Shown here one piece after another: positions 9,721 to 19,366 of a stretch of 64,000 bases of DNA; the first letter of the stretch is position 1, and every line of letters starts with the position of its first letter. A program made the position numbers and the translations under genes. The DNA lies in contig JABFRT010000014.1 of NCBI GenBank assembly GCA_013141015.1, positions 52,122 through 116,121 on the forward strand, written 5' to 3'. The DNA comes from Hyphomicrobium sp. (GTDB lineage: Bacteria > Pseudomonadota > Alphaproteobacteria > Rhizobiales > Hyphomicrobiaceae). The notes beneath the pieces were generated by a model. The model saw only the letters and a program-made list of their open reading frames with translations. It did no database searches and was not told where the DNA came from.

Positions 9721-12700
9721 ATGAGAATTACGCGGCTCCGGCTTCTCGGCTTCAAATCGTTCGTCGAACCGATGGAATTGGTCATCGAGCCGGGTCTGAC
9801 CGGCGTTGTCGGCCCGAACGGCTGCGGCAAATCCAATCTGCTCGAAGCGCTCCGCTGGGTGATGGGCGAGACCTCGCACAAGTCGATGCGGGCTGCCGCT
9901 ATGGACGACGTAATTTTTTCCGGCACCTCAACACGGCCCGAACGCGGCAGCGCCGAAGTGACCATGTTCCTCGACAATTCCGAGCGTTTGGCGCCGGCTG
10001 AATATAACGGCAGCGACGTGCTTGAAATCACGCGGCGCATCGAACGCGACGCTGGCTCCGCCTACCGCATCAACGGCCGCGAAGTGCGCGCCCGCGATGT
10101 CAAAGTATTGTTCGAAGATGCGGCCACGGGTGCGCGCTCACCGGCGCTTGTCCGCCAAGGCCAGATCGGCGAGATCGTCAACGCCAAGCCGGAACAGCGC
10201 CGCCGCATTCTGGAAGACGCAGCCGGCATTGCCGGATTGCACACCCGCCGCCACGAAGCTGAACTGCGCTTGAAGGCGGCTGAAGGCAACATGGAGCGCC
10301 TGAGCGACGTGCTCGGCCAGCTGCAGGCGCAAGCGGAAAGCTTGAAACGGCAAGCACGCCAAGCCCGGCGCTATAAGGATATTTCCGGCGAAATCCGCTC
10401 CAGCGAAGCGCTGTTGCTGCATTTGTCGTGGCAGGATGCGCAGACATCCGTCGCGCTTGAAGAAAACAATCTGACCGACGCCATGAGCCGGCTTGGCTCC
10501 GCCACGGAAGCGGAATCGAAAGCGTTTGGCGACGAAGTGCGCTTGGCCGAAAGCCTGCCGCCACTGCGCGAAACGGAGGCCCAGAAGGCTGCTATTCTGG
10601 CGCGCTTCAAGATCGAACAGGACAACCTTGATCGCGAGGCCGAACGCGCCGCCACTCGCTCCAAAGAACTTGAAGCCCGCGCCAAACAGCTTGAGACCGA
10701 CATTACCCGCGAGACCGGGTTTATCAGCGAAGCCAAGGAAACGCTGGTTCGCTTGGACGCCGACCTTGAAGCGATTCAGGAAGCTGAAAGCAACGCCGAA
10801 ATCGAGGAAGACAACGCACGCAAAGGGCTGGCTGATGCCGAAGACAAGCGCTTGGCAACCGACGCACACTTTGCAGAGGTCACGCATCGCGCAGCCGAAG
10901 CCCGCGCCAAATTGAAAAGCCTGGAAACAGCGCTCGGCGAACGCAAAGACATAGTCGCGCGCATCACCAATCAGCTACTGACACTCAACGCACAAATCAG
11001 CAGCATCACCGACCAAGCACCGGATGCTGAGCAAATCGCCGACGTGTCCGAGCGCGGATTGACGCTTGCGCAAGAGATCACGGAGATCGAGCAACAGGCG
11101 GTCGCCGCCGAAGAGGCTTCCAAAACCGCGCAAATGGAGGATCGCGCGCGGCGTGACGATGCGGCCCGCGTGCGTCTTGCCGCGAATGCGTTTTCAACCG
11201 AACGCGAGACGATTGCCAAGCTGCTTGCACCCGCCAACGAAGGCGATTATCCGCCCGTGGTTGATGCGATCCGCGTGTCTCCCGGCTATGAAACGGCGCT
11301 CGGTGCGGCACTCGGCGATGATTTGGAAGCGCCCGTTGCGGCGGAGGCCAGCATCCACTGGCGGCGCATGGATGTGGCGGTTGAAGATCACCCGCTGCCA
11401 GCCGACGCCGAGCCGCTGGTCATGCACGCTGAAGCCCCGCCGGAACTGGCGCGGCGCCTACGCCAGATCGGTGTTGTGGCGCGCGGAGATGGCGCACGTT
11501 TGCAGCCGCATTTGAAACCTGGCCAACGGCTCGTGTCGCGCGAGGGCGATCTGTGGCGGTGGGATGGGTTTGTGGCCGCCGCCGATGGCGTGACGCCGTC
11601 TGCCCAGCGCTTAGCCCACAAGAACCGCTTGTTGGAACTCGACCGCCGCGCGGCCGAGGTTCTGGCATCCGCCAAGGAGACGATTGAAGCCGAACGCTCC
11701 GCCGCTGAGCTGGCAACTAAGGCCGAGGCCGAAGAGCGCCGTTTGCGCCAGTTGTGGCGCGAAAAGCAGACAGAACTGGCCCAGGTTCGCCAGCAACTGA
11801 CGGTGATGGAAAAGTCGGCGCGGGAAAGCGAAACGCGGCTGGCCGCAGTCATGGCACAGCGTGTGCGCGCGGACGAAGAATTGATGAGCGCGCAAGCCCG
11901 TCACGTCGAAATTGAAGCCCATATCGTAACGATGAGCGAAGGCGAGGATCTCGAGCCACAGCTCAAAGCCGCGCAGACCGATGCTGAGACGGCCCGCCGC
12001 GCGGTGGCCGAAGCCCGCGTTGCCGTTGGCGGCATCGAACGCGACCGGCAGATCCGCACGGAGCGCATCCGCCATGCGACCGCTGAAATCGCCCGCTGGA
12101 AAACCCGCCAGTTGAGCGCTGAAGAACAGCTGGCAAACTTGCAGGGCCGCATTGCCGAGACGCGCGCCGAATTGCAGACCTTCGAAGGGCTTCCAGAAAA
12201 GATTGCCAAGCAGCGCGATACCTTAATGAGCGAGCTTTCGCGCGTTGAAGCCGAGCGCAAAGATGCCGCCGACGCCCTGGCAAATGGCGAAAATGCCATG
12301 CGCGCCGCAACGCAAGCGCTGCGCACCGCGCAAAAGGACGTCTCGGAAGCGCGCGAAACCAATGCCCGCATTGAAACGCGGCTTGAAACCGCGCGTCAAC
12401 GCCGCCAAGACGAAGCGCGCCGGATCCGCGAGACCTTTGAAGTAACGCCCGAGAACTGCCTGAGCCTCGCAGCGCTCGCGCCGGATGCGCCGTTGCCGCT
12501 TCTGGCCGACGTCGACCGGCAGCTGTCGAAACTCAAAGCCGACCGCGAACGCTTGGGCGGCGTCAACCTGCAAGCGGACGAAGATCTGGTCACACTCTCG
12601 ACCCAGCTCGACAGCATGACCGCCGAGCGCAATGATGTAGAGCAGGCGATTGCCAAGCTACGCGGCGCCATTGCCCAACTCAACAAAGAGGGCAAGGTCC

Positions 12701-13182
12701 GGCTTGACGAAGCCTTCAAGACCGTCAACGGCCACTTCGAACGGTTGTTTACCCATTTGTTCGGCGGTGGTGAAGCGCGCCTCGAAATGATCGAGAGTCC
12801 GGAGGACCCGCTGGAGGGCGGCTTAGAGATCATCGCCAAGCCGCCGGGTAAGAAGCCGGCCACCCTGTCGCTGCTCTCGGGCGGCGAGCAGACGTTGACC
12901 GCCTTGTCGCTGATTTTCGCGGTGTTCCTGACCAACCCGTCGCCCATTTGCGTTCTCGACGAAGTCGATGCGCCGTTGGACGACGCTAATACCGAGCGGT
13001 TCTGCCGCCTGATGGAACAGATGGCCCTGGAAACCGCCACCCGCTTCCTGGTCATCACCCATCACCCGATGACGATGGCCCGCATGAACCGCCTGTTCGG
13101 CGTGACGATGGCTGAAAAAGGCGTCTCGCAGCTGGTCTCGGTTGACCTGCAGACAGCGCAAAGCTTCCAGGTTGCCGTTTAA
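9721..13182 (+). CDS. smc: Chromosome segregation protein SMC
   Basis: A 1153-residue SMC ATPase, the core of the condensin-like complex that compacts and segregates the chromosome. The N-terminal head has MRITRLRLLGFKSF and Walker A GPNGCGKS (residues 31-38). Long coiled coils follow, with a hinge near the middle (about residues 510-640, from DYPPVVDAIRVSPGYETALG). The C-terminal head holds the signature LLSGGEQTLTALS and Walker B CVLDEVDAPLDDANTERF. ATG 9721 was chosen because the canonical head starts there; the open frame before it runs through the palindromic repeat. ScpA and ScpB are not in the window. Confidence 0.95.
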   Translation: MRITRLRLLGFKSFVEPMELVIEPGLTGVVGPNGCGKSNLLEALRWVMGETSHKSMRAAAMDDVIFSGTSTRPERGSAEVTMFLDNSERLAPAEYNGSDVLEITRRIERDAGSAYRINGREVRARDVKVLFEDAATGARSPALVRQGQIGEIVNAKPEQRRRILEDAAGIAGLHTRRHEAELRLKAAEGNMERLSDVLGQLQAQAESLKRQARQARRYKDISGEIRSSEALLLHLSWQDAQTSVALEENNLTDAMSRLGSATEAESKAFGDEVRLAESLPPLRETEAQKAAILARFKIEQDNLDREAERAATRSKELEARAKQLETDITRETGFISEAKETLVRLDADLEAIQEAESNAEIEEDNARKGLADAEDKRLATDAHFAEVTHRAAEARAKLKSLETALGERKDIVARITNQLLTLNAQISSITDQAPDAEQIADVSERGLTLAQEITEIEQQAVAAEEASKTAQMEDRARRDDAARVRLAANAFSTERETIAKLLAPANEGDYPPVVDAIRVSPGYETALGAALGDDLEAPVAAEASIHWRRMDVAVEDHPLPADAEPLVMHAEAPPELARRLRQIGVVARGDGARLQPHLKPGQRLVSREGDLWRWDGFVAAADGVTPSAQRLAHKNRLLELDRRAAEVLASAKETIEAERSAAELATKAEAEERRLRQLWREKQTELAQVRQQLTVMEKSARESETRLAAVMAQRVRADEELMSAQARHVEIEAHIVTMSEGEDLEPQLKAAQTDAETARRAVAEARVAVGGIERDRQIRTERIRHATAEIARWKTRQLSAEEQLANLQGRIAETRAELQTFEGLPEKIAKQRDTLMSELSRVEAERKDAADALANGENAMRAATQALRTAQKDVSEARETNARIETRLETARQRRQDEARRIRETFEVTPENCLSLAALAPDAPLPLLADVDRQLSKLKADRERLGGVNLQADEDLVTLSTQLDSMTAERNDVEQAIAKLRGAIAQLNKEGKVRLDEAFKTVNGHFERLFTHLFGGGEARLEMIESPEDPLEGGLEIIAKPPGKKPATLSLLSGGEQTLTALSLIFAVFLTNPSPICVLDEVDAPLDDANTERFCRLMEQMALETATRFLVITHHPMTMARMNRLFGVTMAEKGVSQLVSVDLQTAQSFQVAV

Positions 13183-13432
13183 CCGTTGTCGGTTCCTGGC
13201 CGTTGGCGGCTTTAGCAGGCTCAAATTCAGCGCCCGCCGGTCCCTCGCCAGGGCGGCATTTTTCCGCCTGAAACGGCGGCTTCGCGCCCTTCGGGCTGCG
13301 CGGTTTCGCCATACCCTCGCGACATCTGGCGGTGGCCCCAATTCCTTGACACCCCCATACCCCCTAACTAAGGTCCGCCGCGACAATATCCCGGTGTGTC
13401 ACGCCCTCCTTTTTAACTGGACGGATTGAACC

Positions 13433-13855
13433 ATGTCTGCCGATGACAAGGGCGAAGGCCCAAAGCACGCAGCAGGCGAGGGGCAAATCAGCCCGGAAGA
13501 TCGCGCGGCTATTCGCCAGCGGTCGGAAGAACTTGGCCGTAAGCTCGATGCGATCAACGCAAAGCGGGCTGAGGCTGAAAAGGAATTGGACACGGCACGC
13601 CAAACGGCCTTCGGGCAAGCCTTCCGGTATTCCGCCGAGCTTCTAGTCGGCGTGGGTTTGGGCGGCGTTCTCGGATGGGCACTGGACCGCCAATTCGGCA
13701 CAGCGCCCTGGCTGATGATTTTACTGGTCATTCTGGGTTTCTCAGCGGGTCTTTTGAATGTGATCCGGGCAGCCCAGAAAGCCCAGGCGGAAAACGAAGC
13801 CCTGCAAAGGGCGGCGCCGTCCGTCACCGATGATGAAGAAGACGAAGATAAGTAG
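13433..13855 (+). CDS. atpI: ATP synthase assembly factor AtpI/AtpZ family
   Basis: A 140-residue protein. A charged N-terminal half with a coiled-coil stretch (DRAAIRQRSEELGRKLDAI) precedes two membrane helices (AELLVGVGLGGVLGWALD and WLMILLVILGFSAGLLNVI), then an acidic tail. This is the layout of AtpI/AtpZ, which helps assemble the c-ring or carries Mg2+/Ca2+. It is the first gene of the Fo operon, 9 nt before atpB, which supports the name more than sequence identity does. Confidence 0.85.
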   Translation: MSADDKGEGPKHAAGEGQISPEDRAAIRQRSEELGRKLDAINAKRAEAEKELDTARQTAFGQAFRYSAELLVGVGLGGVLGWALDRQFGTAPWLMILLVILGFSAGLLNVIRAAQKAQAENEALQRAAPSVTDDEEDEDK

Positions 13856-13864
13856 GGGGAAGCC

Positions 13865-14626
13865 TTGGCTGCAGAAGGCGCGGAACACGCGGGCGGAAGC
13901 CACAGCCCGATGGCACAGTTCGAGATCAAAAAGATCTTCGACCTGCACTTGGGCAATTACGACGTATCGTTCACCAACGCGTCGCTGCTGATGGTCATCG
14001 CACTGGCGGTGATTTCAGGCTTCATGATTTACGCCATGCGCGGCCGCTCGCTGGTGCCGACGCGCATTCAGTCGATCGCCGAGATGCTGTACGAGTTCAT
14101 TGCCAATATGGTTCGTGAGAACCTTGGCAAAGACGGCATGACCTACTTCCCGTGGGTTTTCTCGATCTTCATTTTCATTCTGGTACTGAACCTGCTCGGC
14201 ATGATCCCCGGCAGCTTCACCGTCACCAGCCATATCATCGTAACGTTCGCGCTCGCCGGCATGGTATGGCTGACCGCAACGCTGATCGGCTTTGCCAAGC
14301 ACGGCGTCGGCTACTTGAAGCTGTTCGTGCCGCACGGCGTGCCGCTGCTCTTGATGCCGGTGATCGTGCCGATCGAATTGATCTCCTACTTCATCCGCCC
14401 CATCAGCCACTCGGTGCGATTGTTCGCCAACATGATGGCCGGCCACACAATGTTGAAGGTGTTCGCGGGCTTCGCCGTGATGCTGCCGGTTTGGGGCAAG
14501 ATCGCTCCGGTCGGCTTCATGGTCGCCTTTACCGGCCTTGAGGTCGTCGTTGCGATCCTTCAGGCCTTCATCTTCACGGTTCTCACCTGCATCTATCTCA
14601 ACGACGCGGTGAACATGCATCACTGA
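13865..14626 (+). CDS. atpB: F0F1 ATP synthase subunit a
   Basis: Subunit a of the membrane sector, 253 residues with five to six helices. The essential Arg that faces the c-ring is in SHSVRLFANMMAGH. FDLHLGNYDVSFTNASLLM, FVPHGVPLLLMPVIVPIEL and the closing FTGLEVVVAILQAFIFTVLTCIYLNDAV are family hallmarks. Translation starts at a TTG (13865) with AGGGGGA four bases upstream, since no ATG is placed correctly. It is the second gene of the operon, and atpE follows after 86 bp. Confidence 0.95.
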   Translation: MAAEGAEHAGGSHSPMAQFEIKKIFDLHLGNYDVSFTNASLLMVIALAVISGFMIYAMRGRSLVPTRIQSIAEMLYEFIANMVRENLGKDGMTYFPWVFSIFIFILVLNLLGMIPGSFTVTSHIIVTFALAGMVWLTATLIGFAKHGVGYLKLFVPHGVPLLLMPVIVPIELISYFIRPISHSVRLFANMMAGHTMLKVFAGFAVMLPVWGKIAPVGFMVAFTGLEVVVAILQAFIFTVLTCIYLNDAVNMHH

Positions 14627-14712
14627 TGGCGTGGCGCGGGCATCAAGGTCCGCGCGCGTCCTCAGGGTTATTCGAGTTCTATCCAACCCAACGAAACGCA
14701 AGGGAGACTACA

Positions 14713-14937
14713 ATGGACGCTCAAGCAGCTAAGTACATCGGCGCGGGCCTCGCCTGCTTCGCTCTCATCGGCGCCGGCATCGGCATCGGCAACATCTTCG
14801 GCAACTACCTGTCGGGCGCGCTCCGCAACCCGTCGGCCGCTCCCGGCCAGTTCACCAACCTGCTGATCGGCTTCGCACTCGCCGAAGCAACCGGCCTGTT
14901 CGGCCTGCTCGTCGCGCTGATCATCCTCTACGGTTGA
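14713..14937 (+). CDS. atpE: F0F1 ATP synthase subunit c
   Basis: The 74-residue proteolipid forms the proton-driven rotor ring. Two helices are joined by the polar loop RNPSAAPGQF. The first helix carries a glycine-rich GAGIGIGN stretch, and the proton-binding carboxylate is Glu58 in FALAEATGLFGLL. The absence of the extra Na+-site residues suggests H+ coupling (inference). ATG 14713 has an AAGGGAGA ribosome site; the longer in-frame reading from 14626 has no family match. Confidence 0.96.
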   Translation: MDAQAAKYIGAGLACFALIGAGIGIGNIFGNYLSGALRNPSAAPGQFTNLLIGFALAEATGLFGLLVALIILYG

Positions 14938-14972
14938 GAACTGCGCAGCGTTAAAAGCAACTGGAGACGGAC

Positions 14973-15527
14973 ATGTTTGCTAGCATAACGATGCTTGCAG
15001 CGGCGGCAGGCGAGGCAGCTCACGAAGCTTCGAAGGCCGGGCTGCCTCAGCTCAATCCGGATACGTTCGTCCCCCAGCTGTTCTGGCTGGCACTGACGTT
15101 CCTGACCCTTCTGTTCGTAATGTCGAAGGTTGCCTTGCCGCGCGTCGGCGAAGTGATCGGCGAACGTAGCGACCGGATCAAACGTGATGTCGATGCCGCG
15201 GGCCGCCTCAAGGCGGATACCGACAAGGCGCTGGCCGATTACGAAAAGGCCTTGGCCGATGCGCGTGCAAACGCGTCAGGCATTGCCAAGCAGACGCGCG
15301 AAAAGCTTTCCTCCGAAACGGATGCCGAAAAGGCCCGCGCAGAGAAGAACATTTCGGCCAAGCTTGCTGAAGCCGAAACACGTATCGCCGCGACCAAGAC
15401 CAAGGCTCTGACGGCTGTGAACGATATTGCTGCGGAAACGGCTCGTGCCGTCGTCGCCAAGCTTGTCGGCCACGATGTCAGCCTGGACGACGTCAAAAAA
15501 GTTCTGCAACCCGTTGCGGGCGAGTGA
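14973..15527 (+). CDS. F0F1 ATP synthase subunit b' (AtpG/AtpF2)
   Basis: A 184-residue b-type stator subunit. About 30 residues precede the membrane helix (TFVPQLFWLALTFLTLLFVMSKVALPRV), followed by a long charged amphipathic helix. The N-terminal extension and the FVPQLFWL-x-LTF-x-LLF run mark it as the b' form found with b in alphaproteobacteria and phototrophs. b' and b form a heterodimer linking Fo to F1. It is 35 nt after atpE and 9 nt before atpF. Confidence 0.92.
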   Translation: MFASITMLAAAAGEAAHEASKAGLPQLNPDTFVPQLFWLALTFLTLLFVMSKVALPRVGEVIGERSDRIKRDVDAAGRLKADTDKALADYEKALADARANASGIAKQTREKLSSETDAEKARAEKNISAKLAEAETRIAATKTKALTAVNDIAAETARAVVAKLVGHDVSLDDVKKVLQPVAGE

Positions 15528-15536
15528 GGATCAACC

Positions 15537-16037
15537 ATGCACGATTTGTTAGATCCAACCTCAACCACCTTCTGGGTGCTGATCTCGTTTTCGCTGTTCG
15601 TTGCCATGCTGATGTACTACGGCGTACCGGCTGTCATCGGTAAGGCGCTCGATGCCCGCGCCGACGGTATCCGCAAGGAACTGGATGACGCCCGCAAGTT
15701 GCGGGAAGATGCCCAGGCCCTGCTCGCCGACTACACCAACAAGGCGCGAGAAGCCGAGAACGAAGCTCGTAGCATCATCGAAAACGCCAAGCGGGAAGCG
15801 GAAGCCTTAGCGTCGGAATCGCGCAAGGCGCTTGCTGAAAGCCTGGAGCGCCGCTCCAAGCTTGCAGAAGACAAGATCGCACGCGCCGAAGCGCAGGCTG
15901 TTAGCGAAGTTCGCGCGGCAGCCGTCGGTTCGGCTATGTTGGCGGCGGAAAAGCTTCTCAAGGCGCGCGTGCCGGGGGCAACTGGCGACGCTCTGATCAA
16001 CGAAGCGATTGCGGGCCTCAAAGGCAAGCTGAACTAA
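15537..16037 (+). CDS. atpF: F0F1 ATP synthase subunit b
   Basis: A 166-residue subunit b. A short N-terminus leads into the membrane helix (FWVLISFSLFVAMLMYYGVPAVIGKALD), followed by a roughly 120-residue charged helix rich in Ala, Glu and Arg that forms the peripheral stalk. It is the last gene of the Fo operon, followed by a strong hairpin terminator. The F1 genes (atpHAGDC) are not in the window, as is usual in alphaproteobacteria, where Fo and F1 operons are separate. Confidence 0.93.
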   Translation: MHDLLDPTSTTFWVLISFSLFVAMLMYYGVPAVIGKALDARADGIRKELDDARKLREDAQALLADYTNKAREAENEARSIIENAKREAEALASESRKALAESLERRSKLAEDKIARAEAQAVSEVRAAAVGSAMLAAEKLLKARVPGATGDALINEAIAGLKGKLN

Positions 16038-16060
16038 GCGTTCTCAAAACACAGCACATA

Positions 16061-16091
16061 AAAAAACCGGGCCCAGCGCCCGGTTTTTTTT
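16061..16091 (+). terminator. Rho-independent terminator after the atp operon
   Basis: An A-run leads into the stem ACCGGGC / GCCCGGT with a 3-nt loop (CCA-G context), directly followed by eight T residues. It lies 24 nt after the atpF stop. The A-run on the other side makes it able to stop the convergent transcript of the 16111-16485 gene too. Confidence 0.85.
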
Positions 16092-16110
16092 GTGCCGGCA
16101 ATGGGCCGCA

Positions 16111-16485
16111 TTACGCCTGCCAGAGCAGTGCGGCGATGCCTAACAATATGATCCAGGCCGGGTGCTTTCCAGCCGTACCGTAGACCCAGAATACGCCGCC
16201 TATGGCGAAGGCTGCCACCAGAGGCAATTTCAAGTCTGGATAAGTTGCCGCGGGATTGAGCGCCAGAACGAACAACACACCGGCAATCCCAAATCCAAAA
16301 ATCGTCAAGAGATGCCACGTCGACCAAATTGCGGCCCAGCGGCGGCGCGATAGAATACGCAGCGCATCGTCATTTTCGGCTTGTTTTTGACGAAGCGGCT
16401 TAAAGATCAGAAGGTCGCCGATAATGGAATGGGCTATGCCCAGCACTGCAGCCGCCACGCTTGCCGCCAGCAGGAGACTATTCAT
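16111..16485 (-). CDS. Hypothetical four-helix membrane protein
   Basis: A 124-residue integral membrane protein with about four helices: the N-terminal LLLAASVAAAVLGIAHSIIG, then WHLLTIFGFGIAGVLFVLAL, LPLVAAFAIGGVFWVYGTA and a C-terminal WIILLGIAALLWQ. Between helices 1 and 2 is a basic loop (RILSRRRWAAIW). I do not recognise a named family. ATG 16485 is preferred over 16539 because the first helix starts there. It is convergent with the atp operon and shares its terminator. Confidence 0.65.
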   Translation of the reverse strand: MNSLLLAASVAAAVLGIAHSIIGDLLIFKPLRQKQAENDDALRILSRRRWAAIWSTWHLLTIFGFGIAGVLFVLALNPAATYPDLKLPLVAAFAIGGVFWVYGTAGKHPAWIILLGIAALLWQA

Positions 16486-16544
16486 CGACGAAGCTCGCCA
16501 TCTTGCGTTTGCTGCCTCGTGCGTCAGGAGCAGGCCCAACGGGC

Positions 16545-17219
16545 TTAACCCGCGCCAGCGGACTTGTTGTCGAATCCGACCATGACTTCAAATTCACCGG
16601 GGCGCGACCCTTCGGGTATGGCGAAGGTGACCGAGCGCACAGCCGAGAAATATGCGATCGGCTTGTCGGCTTCGACCACGACTTCAACCTTGACGCTGTC
16701 GCCCGCCACTTTGGCGCGTTTGCTGTCATTGACCGACACGTTCAGCGGCAACGAAATATTGCCCGGCTTTCCTTTGGGCCCAAGAAGTACGCGGCCAGAG
16801 AAGCCGTATTTCACGGTCACACGGCCGGGCTCAACCTGGCACTCGCGAGCCGTCTTGGTGATCTCGCCACGATGCATAATGGCCAAGCCATCACCGGTGC
16901 GGCCCGGCTCATAGAAGGTAATGTTGTTGTCGCGCGGCGCCACGATAAAGCGCGGGCACCCGGCTGCGACTTCGCCGACCGACGTGCTGCCGGTAGCCGA
17001 TGGATCGTTATTCTTGGCAGCATTGAGCAACTGCGCTTCGGAGACGGCTGCAACATCGGATTTCGACGATGATCCGCCGAACATGCCGCCGCCGAGCCCC
17101 GATGTCAGCGATGACATCCCACAGCCCGAAACGAGGCACGCAACCGCTGTAACGGACACGACCGCGCAAACGCGCCTATGACGCGAGCCCGAAACATGCG
17201 GCGCCAAAGTCGCTGACAT
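16545..17219 (-). CDS. Hypothetical lipoprotein
   Basis: A 224-residue protein with a signal sequence ending in a lipobox (VSVTAVACLVSGC), then a Gly/Ser-rich linker and a globular domain containing CPRFIVAPRDNNITFYEPG, GRVTVKYGFSGRVLLGPKGKPGNISLPLNV and IAYFSAVRSVTFAIPEGS. The beta-rich pattern suggests a periplasmic beta-sandwich. I recall similar conserved hypothetical lipoproteins in Rhizobiales but no experimental role. ATG 17219 places the signal peptide correctly. It is divergent from ispH with about 155 bp between. Confidence 0.7.
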   Translation of the reverse strand: MSATLAPHVSGSRHRRVCAVVSVTAVACLVSGCGMSSLTSGLGGGMFGGSSSKSDVAAVSEAQLLNAAKNNDPSATGSTSVGEVAAGCPRFIVAPRDNNITFYEPGRTGDGLAIMHRGEITKTARECQVEPGRVTVKYGFSGRVLLGPKGKPGNISLPLNVSVNDSKRAKVAGDSVKVEVVVEADKPIAYFSAVRSVTFAIPEGSRPGEFEVMVGFDNKSAGAG

Positions 17220-17373
17220 ATTCAAAGTCTTCAACGCGATCCCCCAGGGTTCAAGCCCCCAGCCCCTTGTATTGTCCGCAAAGCACCGTAGCATTCTGCC
17301 TTGGCCCCGTCCAAACACTTCGCCCCCAACAGCGCCCAGGCGTTAGACTGTAGTTAAAGGACTTTTTGACGGC

Positions 17374-18363
17374 ATGTCCGCCCTTAACCACTCCCAATCC
17401 ACTGTCATGAAGCCGCCGCTGACCTTACTGATCGCGGCGCCACGCGGCTTTTGTGCCGGCGTCGACCGCGCCATTCAGATCGTTGAACAGGCTCTGCAGA
17501 AATTCGGGGCGCCGGTCTACGTCCGCCACGAGATTGTCCACAACCGCTACGTGGTTGAGTCTCTCAAGGCTAAAGGCGCCATTTTTGTGAAGGAGCTGGA
17601 TGATATTCCGGAAACCACCCAGCCCGTGATCTTTTCAGCACATGGTGTGGCCAAGGCCGTGCCGGACGCCGCCCAATCGCGCAATATGTTCGTGCTGGAT
17701 GCGACCTGCCCGTTGGTCTCCAAGGTGCATATGGAAGCCACCCGCCATTATGAACAGGGCCGGGATATCGTGCTCGTCGGCCATCGCGGCCACCCGGAGG
17801 TGATCGGCACGATGGGGCAGCTGCCTGCGGGGGCCGTGCAGCTGATCGAAACGGCGGACGACGCCCGGGCGTTTGAACCGCGCGGCACGCAGGGTCTCGC
17901 CTACGTCACCCAGACCACGCTGTCTGTCGACGACACGGCCGAAATCGTGGCGATCCTGAAGCAGCGCTTCCCCGATATTTCTGGCCCCGTGAAAGAAGAC
18001 ATTTGCTACGCGACCACCAACCGGCAACACGCGGTCAAAGCCATCGCCGGCCGGGTTGAGGCCGTTCTGGTGGTCGGCAGCCCAAAGAGTTCAAATTCGC
18101 TGCGGCTTGTCGAAGTGGCGGAGCGGTCTGGGTGCCCGGTTTCGCTGTTGATCGAGCGGGCGAGCGAGATCCCTTGGGACCGTCTCAAGGGCATCAGCAG
18201 TGCGGGGTTGACGGCGGGCGCGTCCGCGCCTGAGGTGATTGTGGATGAAGTGATTGAGGCTTTCCGCGAACGCTTTGATGTGACACTGGAAGTGGTGACA
18301 ACAGCGGAAGAACGCGTCGTCTTCAATCTCCCGCGCGAGTTCCGTCAGCGGGCGGCGACGTAG
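17374..18363 (+). CDS. ispH: 4-hydroxy-3-methylbut-2-enyl diphosphate reductase IspH
   Basis: The last enzyme of the MEP isoprenoid pathway, which reduces HMBPP to IPP and DMAPP with a [4Fe-4S] cluster. The three cluster cysteines are visible in [23 protein letters not shown] and [11 protein letters not shown]. Substrate-binding motifs [17 protein letters not shown] and [10 protein letters not shown] are also intact. Of 329 residues, the first 11 may be spare, since an in-frame ATG at 17407 fits the family equally well but lacks a ribosome site. It is followed 31 nt later by thrB. Confidence 0.95.
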   Translation: MSALNHSQSTVMKPPLTLLIAAPRGFCAGVDRAIQIVEQALQKFGAPVYVRHEIVHNRYVVESLKAKGAIFVKELDDIPETTQPVIFSAHGVAKAVPDAAQSRNMFVLDATCPLVSKVHMEATRHYEQGRDIVLVGHRGHPEVIGTMGQLPAGAVQLIETADDARAFEPRGTQGLAYVTQTTLSVDDTAEIVAILKQRFPDISGPVKEDICYATTNRQHAVKAIAGRVEAVLVVGSPKSSNSLRLVEVAERSGCPVSLLIERASEIPWDRLKGISSAGLTAGASAPEVIVDEVIEAFRERFDVTLEVVTTAEERVVFNLPREFRQRAAT

Positions 18364-18394
18364 GTCTTTCAAGGCATCCGGAACGGAATACCCC

Positions 18395-19366
18395 ATGGCG
18401 GTCTACACCGAAGTGAGTGACGACGATCTTGCGCGCTTCATCACCCACTACGGGCTTGGCGAGCTGCTGTCCTACAAGGGCATCGCGGAAGGTGTCGAGA
18501 ACACCAACTACTTGGTGCACGCAACCGGCGGCACATTCATTCTGACGCTGTATGAAAAGCGCGTCGATCCCAAAGATTTGCCGTTTTTCCTGGGACTGAT
18601 GGAACACTTGCAGGCGCGCGGCGTGACTTGCCCGCTGCCCGTTCGCGACTTGCAAGGCCAGATGCTCAACGAGCTTGGCGGACGGTACGCGGCTCTGGTG
18701 ACATTTCTCGAAGGCGTATGGCCGCGAAAACCCAAGGCCAGCCATTGCTTGGAACTTGGCCGCGCGCTGGCGCAAATGCACTTGGCCGGTGACGGCTTTG
18801 CATTGACCCGGCCGAACGCACTGAGCCTGACCGGGTGGCGTCCGCTGTTTGATAAGTTTGCCGCCCGGTCCGATGAAATCCTGCCCGGAATGCACAAGCT
18901 GATCGACGGCGAGCTTCAATACCTTGAGGCCGCGTGGCCGAAGTCGCTGCCGTCCGGCATCATCCATGCCGACGCATTTCCCGACAACGTCTTCTTCATC
19001 GGCGAAAAGCTGTCCGGCCTGATCGACTTCTATTTCGCCTGCAACGATATGCTGGCCTACGACATCGGCATATGCCTCAACGCCTGGTGTTTTGAAGCGG
19101 ACTACGCGTTTAACGTCACCAAGGGCCGGGCGCTGCTCAAAGGCTATAACGAGGTGCGCAAACTGACGTCTGAGGAATGCGATGCGATGCCGGCCCTGGC
19201 GCGCGGTGCAGCCATGCGCTTCCTGCTGACCCGCAGCTACGACTGGTTGAACACACCGAAAAATGCGCTGGTTGCCCGTAAAGACCCGTTCGACTATGTG
19301 CGCCGCTTGCGCTTTCACCAGAACGCAAAATCTATTTCAACCTACGGCGCTGAGACCACTCCATGA
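18395..19366 (+). CDS. thrB: Homoserine kinase (ThrB, choline-kinase fold)
   Basis: A 323-residue homoserine kinase of the aminoglycoside phosphotransferase/choline kinase fold, the form used by alphaproteobacteria in place of the GHMP-type enzyme. It phosphorylates homoserine in threonine synthesis. Seen: [13 protein letters not shown] near the N-terminus, the catalytic loop [13 protein letters not shown], and [26 protein letters not shown] with the Mg-binding Asp. It overlaps rnhA by 4 nt (ATGA). The partner thrC is at 27.6-29.0 kb on the other strand. Confidence 0.93.
   Translation: MAVYTEVSDDDLARFITHYGLGELLSYKGIAEGVENTNYLVHATGGTFILTLYEKRVDPKDLPFFLGLMEHLQARGVTCPLPVRDLQGQMLNELGGRYAALVTFLEGVWPRKPKASHCLELGRALAQMHLAGDGFALTRPNALSLTGWRPLFDKFAARSDEILPGMHKLIDGELQYLEAAWPKSLPSGIIHADAFPDNVFFIGEKLSGLIDFYFACNDMLAYDIGICLNAWCFEADYAFNVTKGRALLKGYNEVRKLTSEECDAMPALARGAAMRFLLTRSYDWLNTPKNALVARKDPFDYVRRLRFHQNAKSISTYGAETTP

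Noticed and set aside
18323..19318. 331-codon minus-strand frame opposite thrB
   Set aside because: Shadow frame; thrB has all family motifs.
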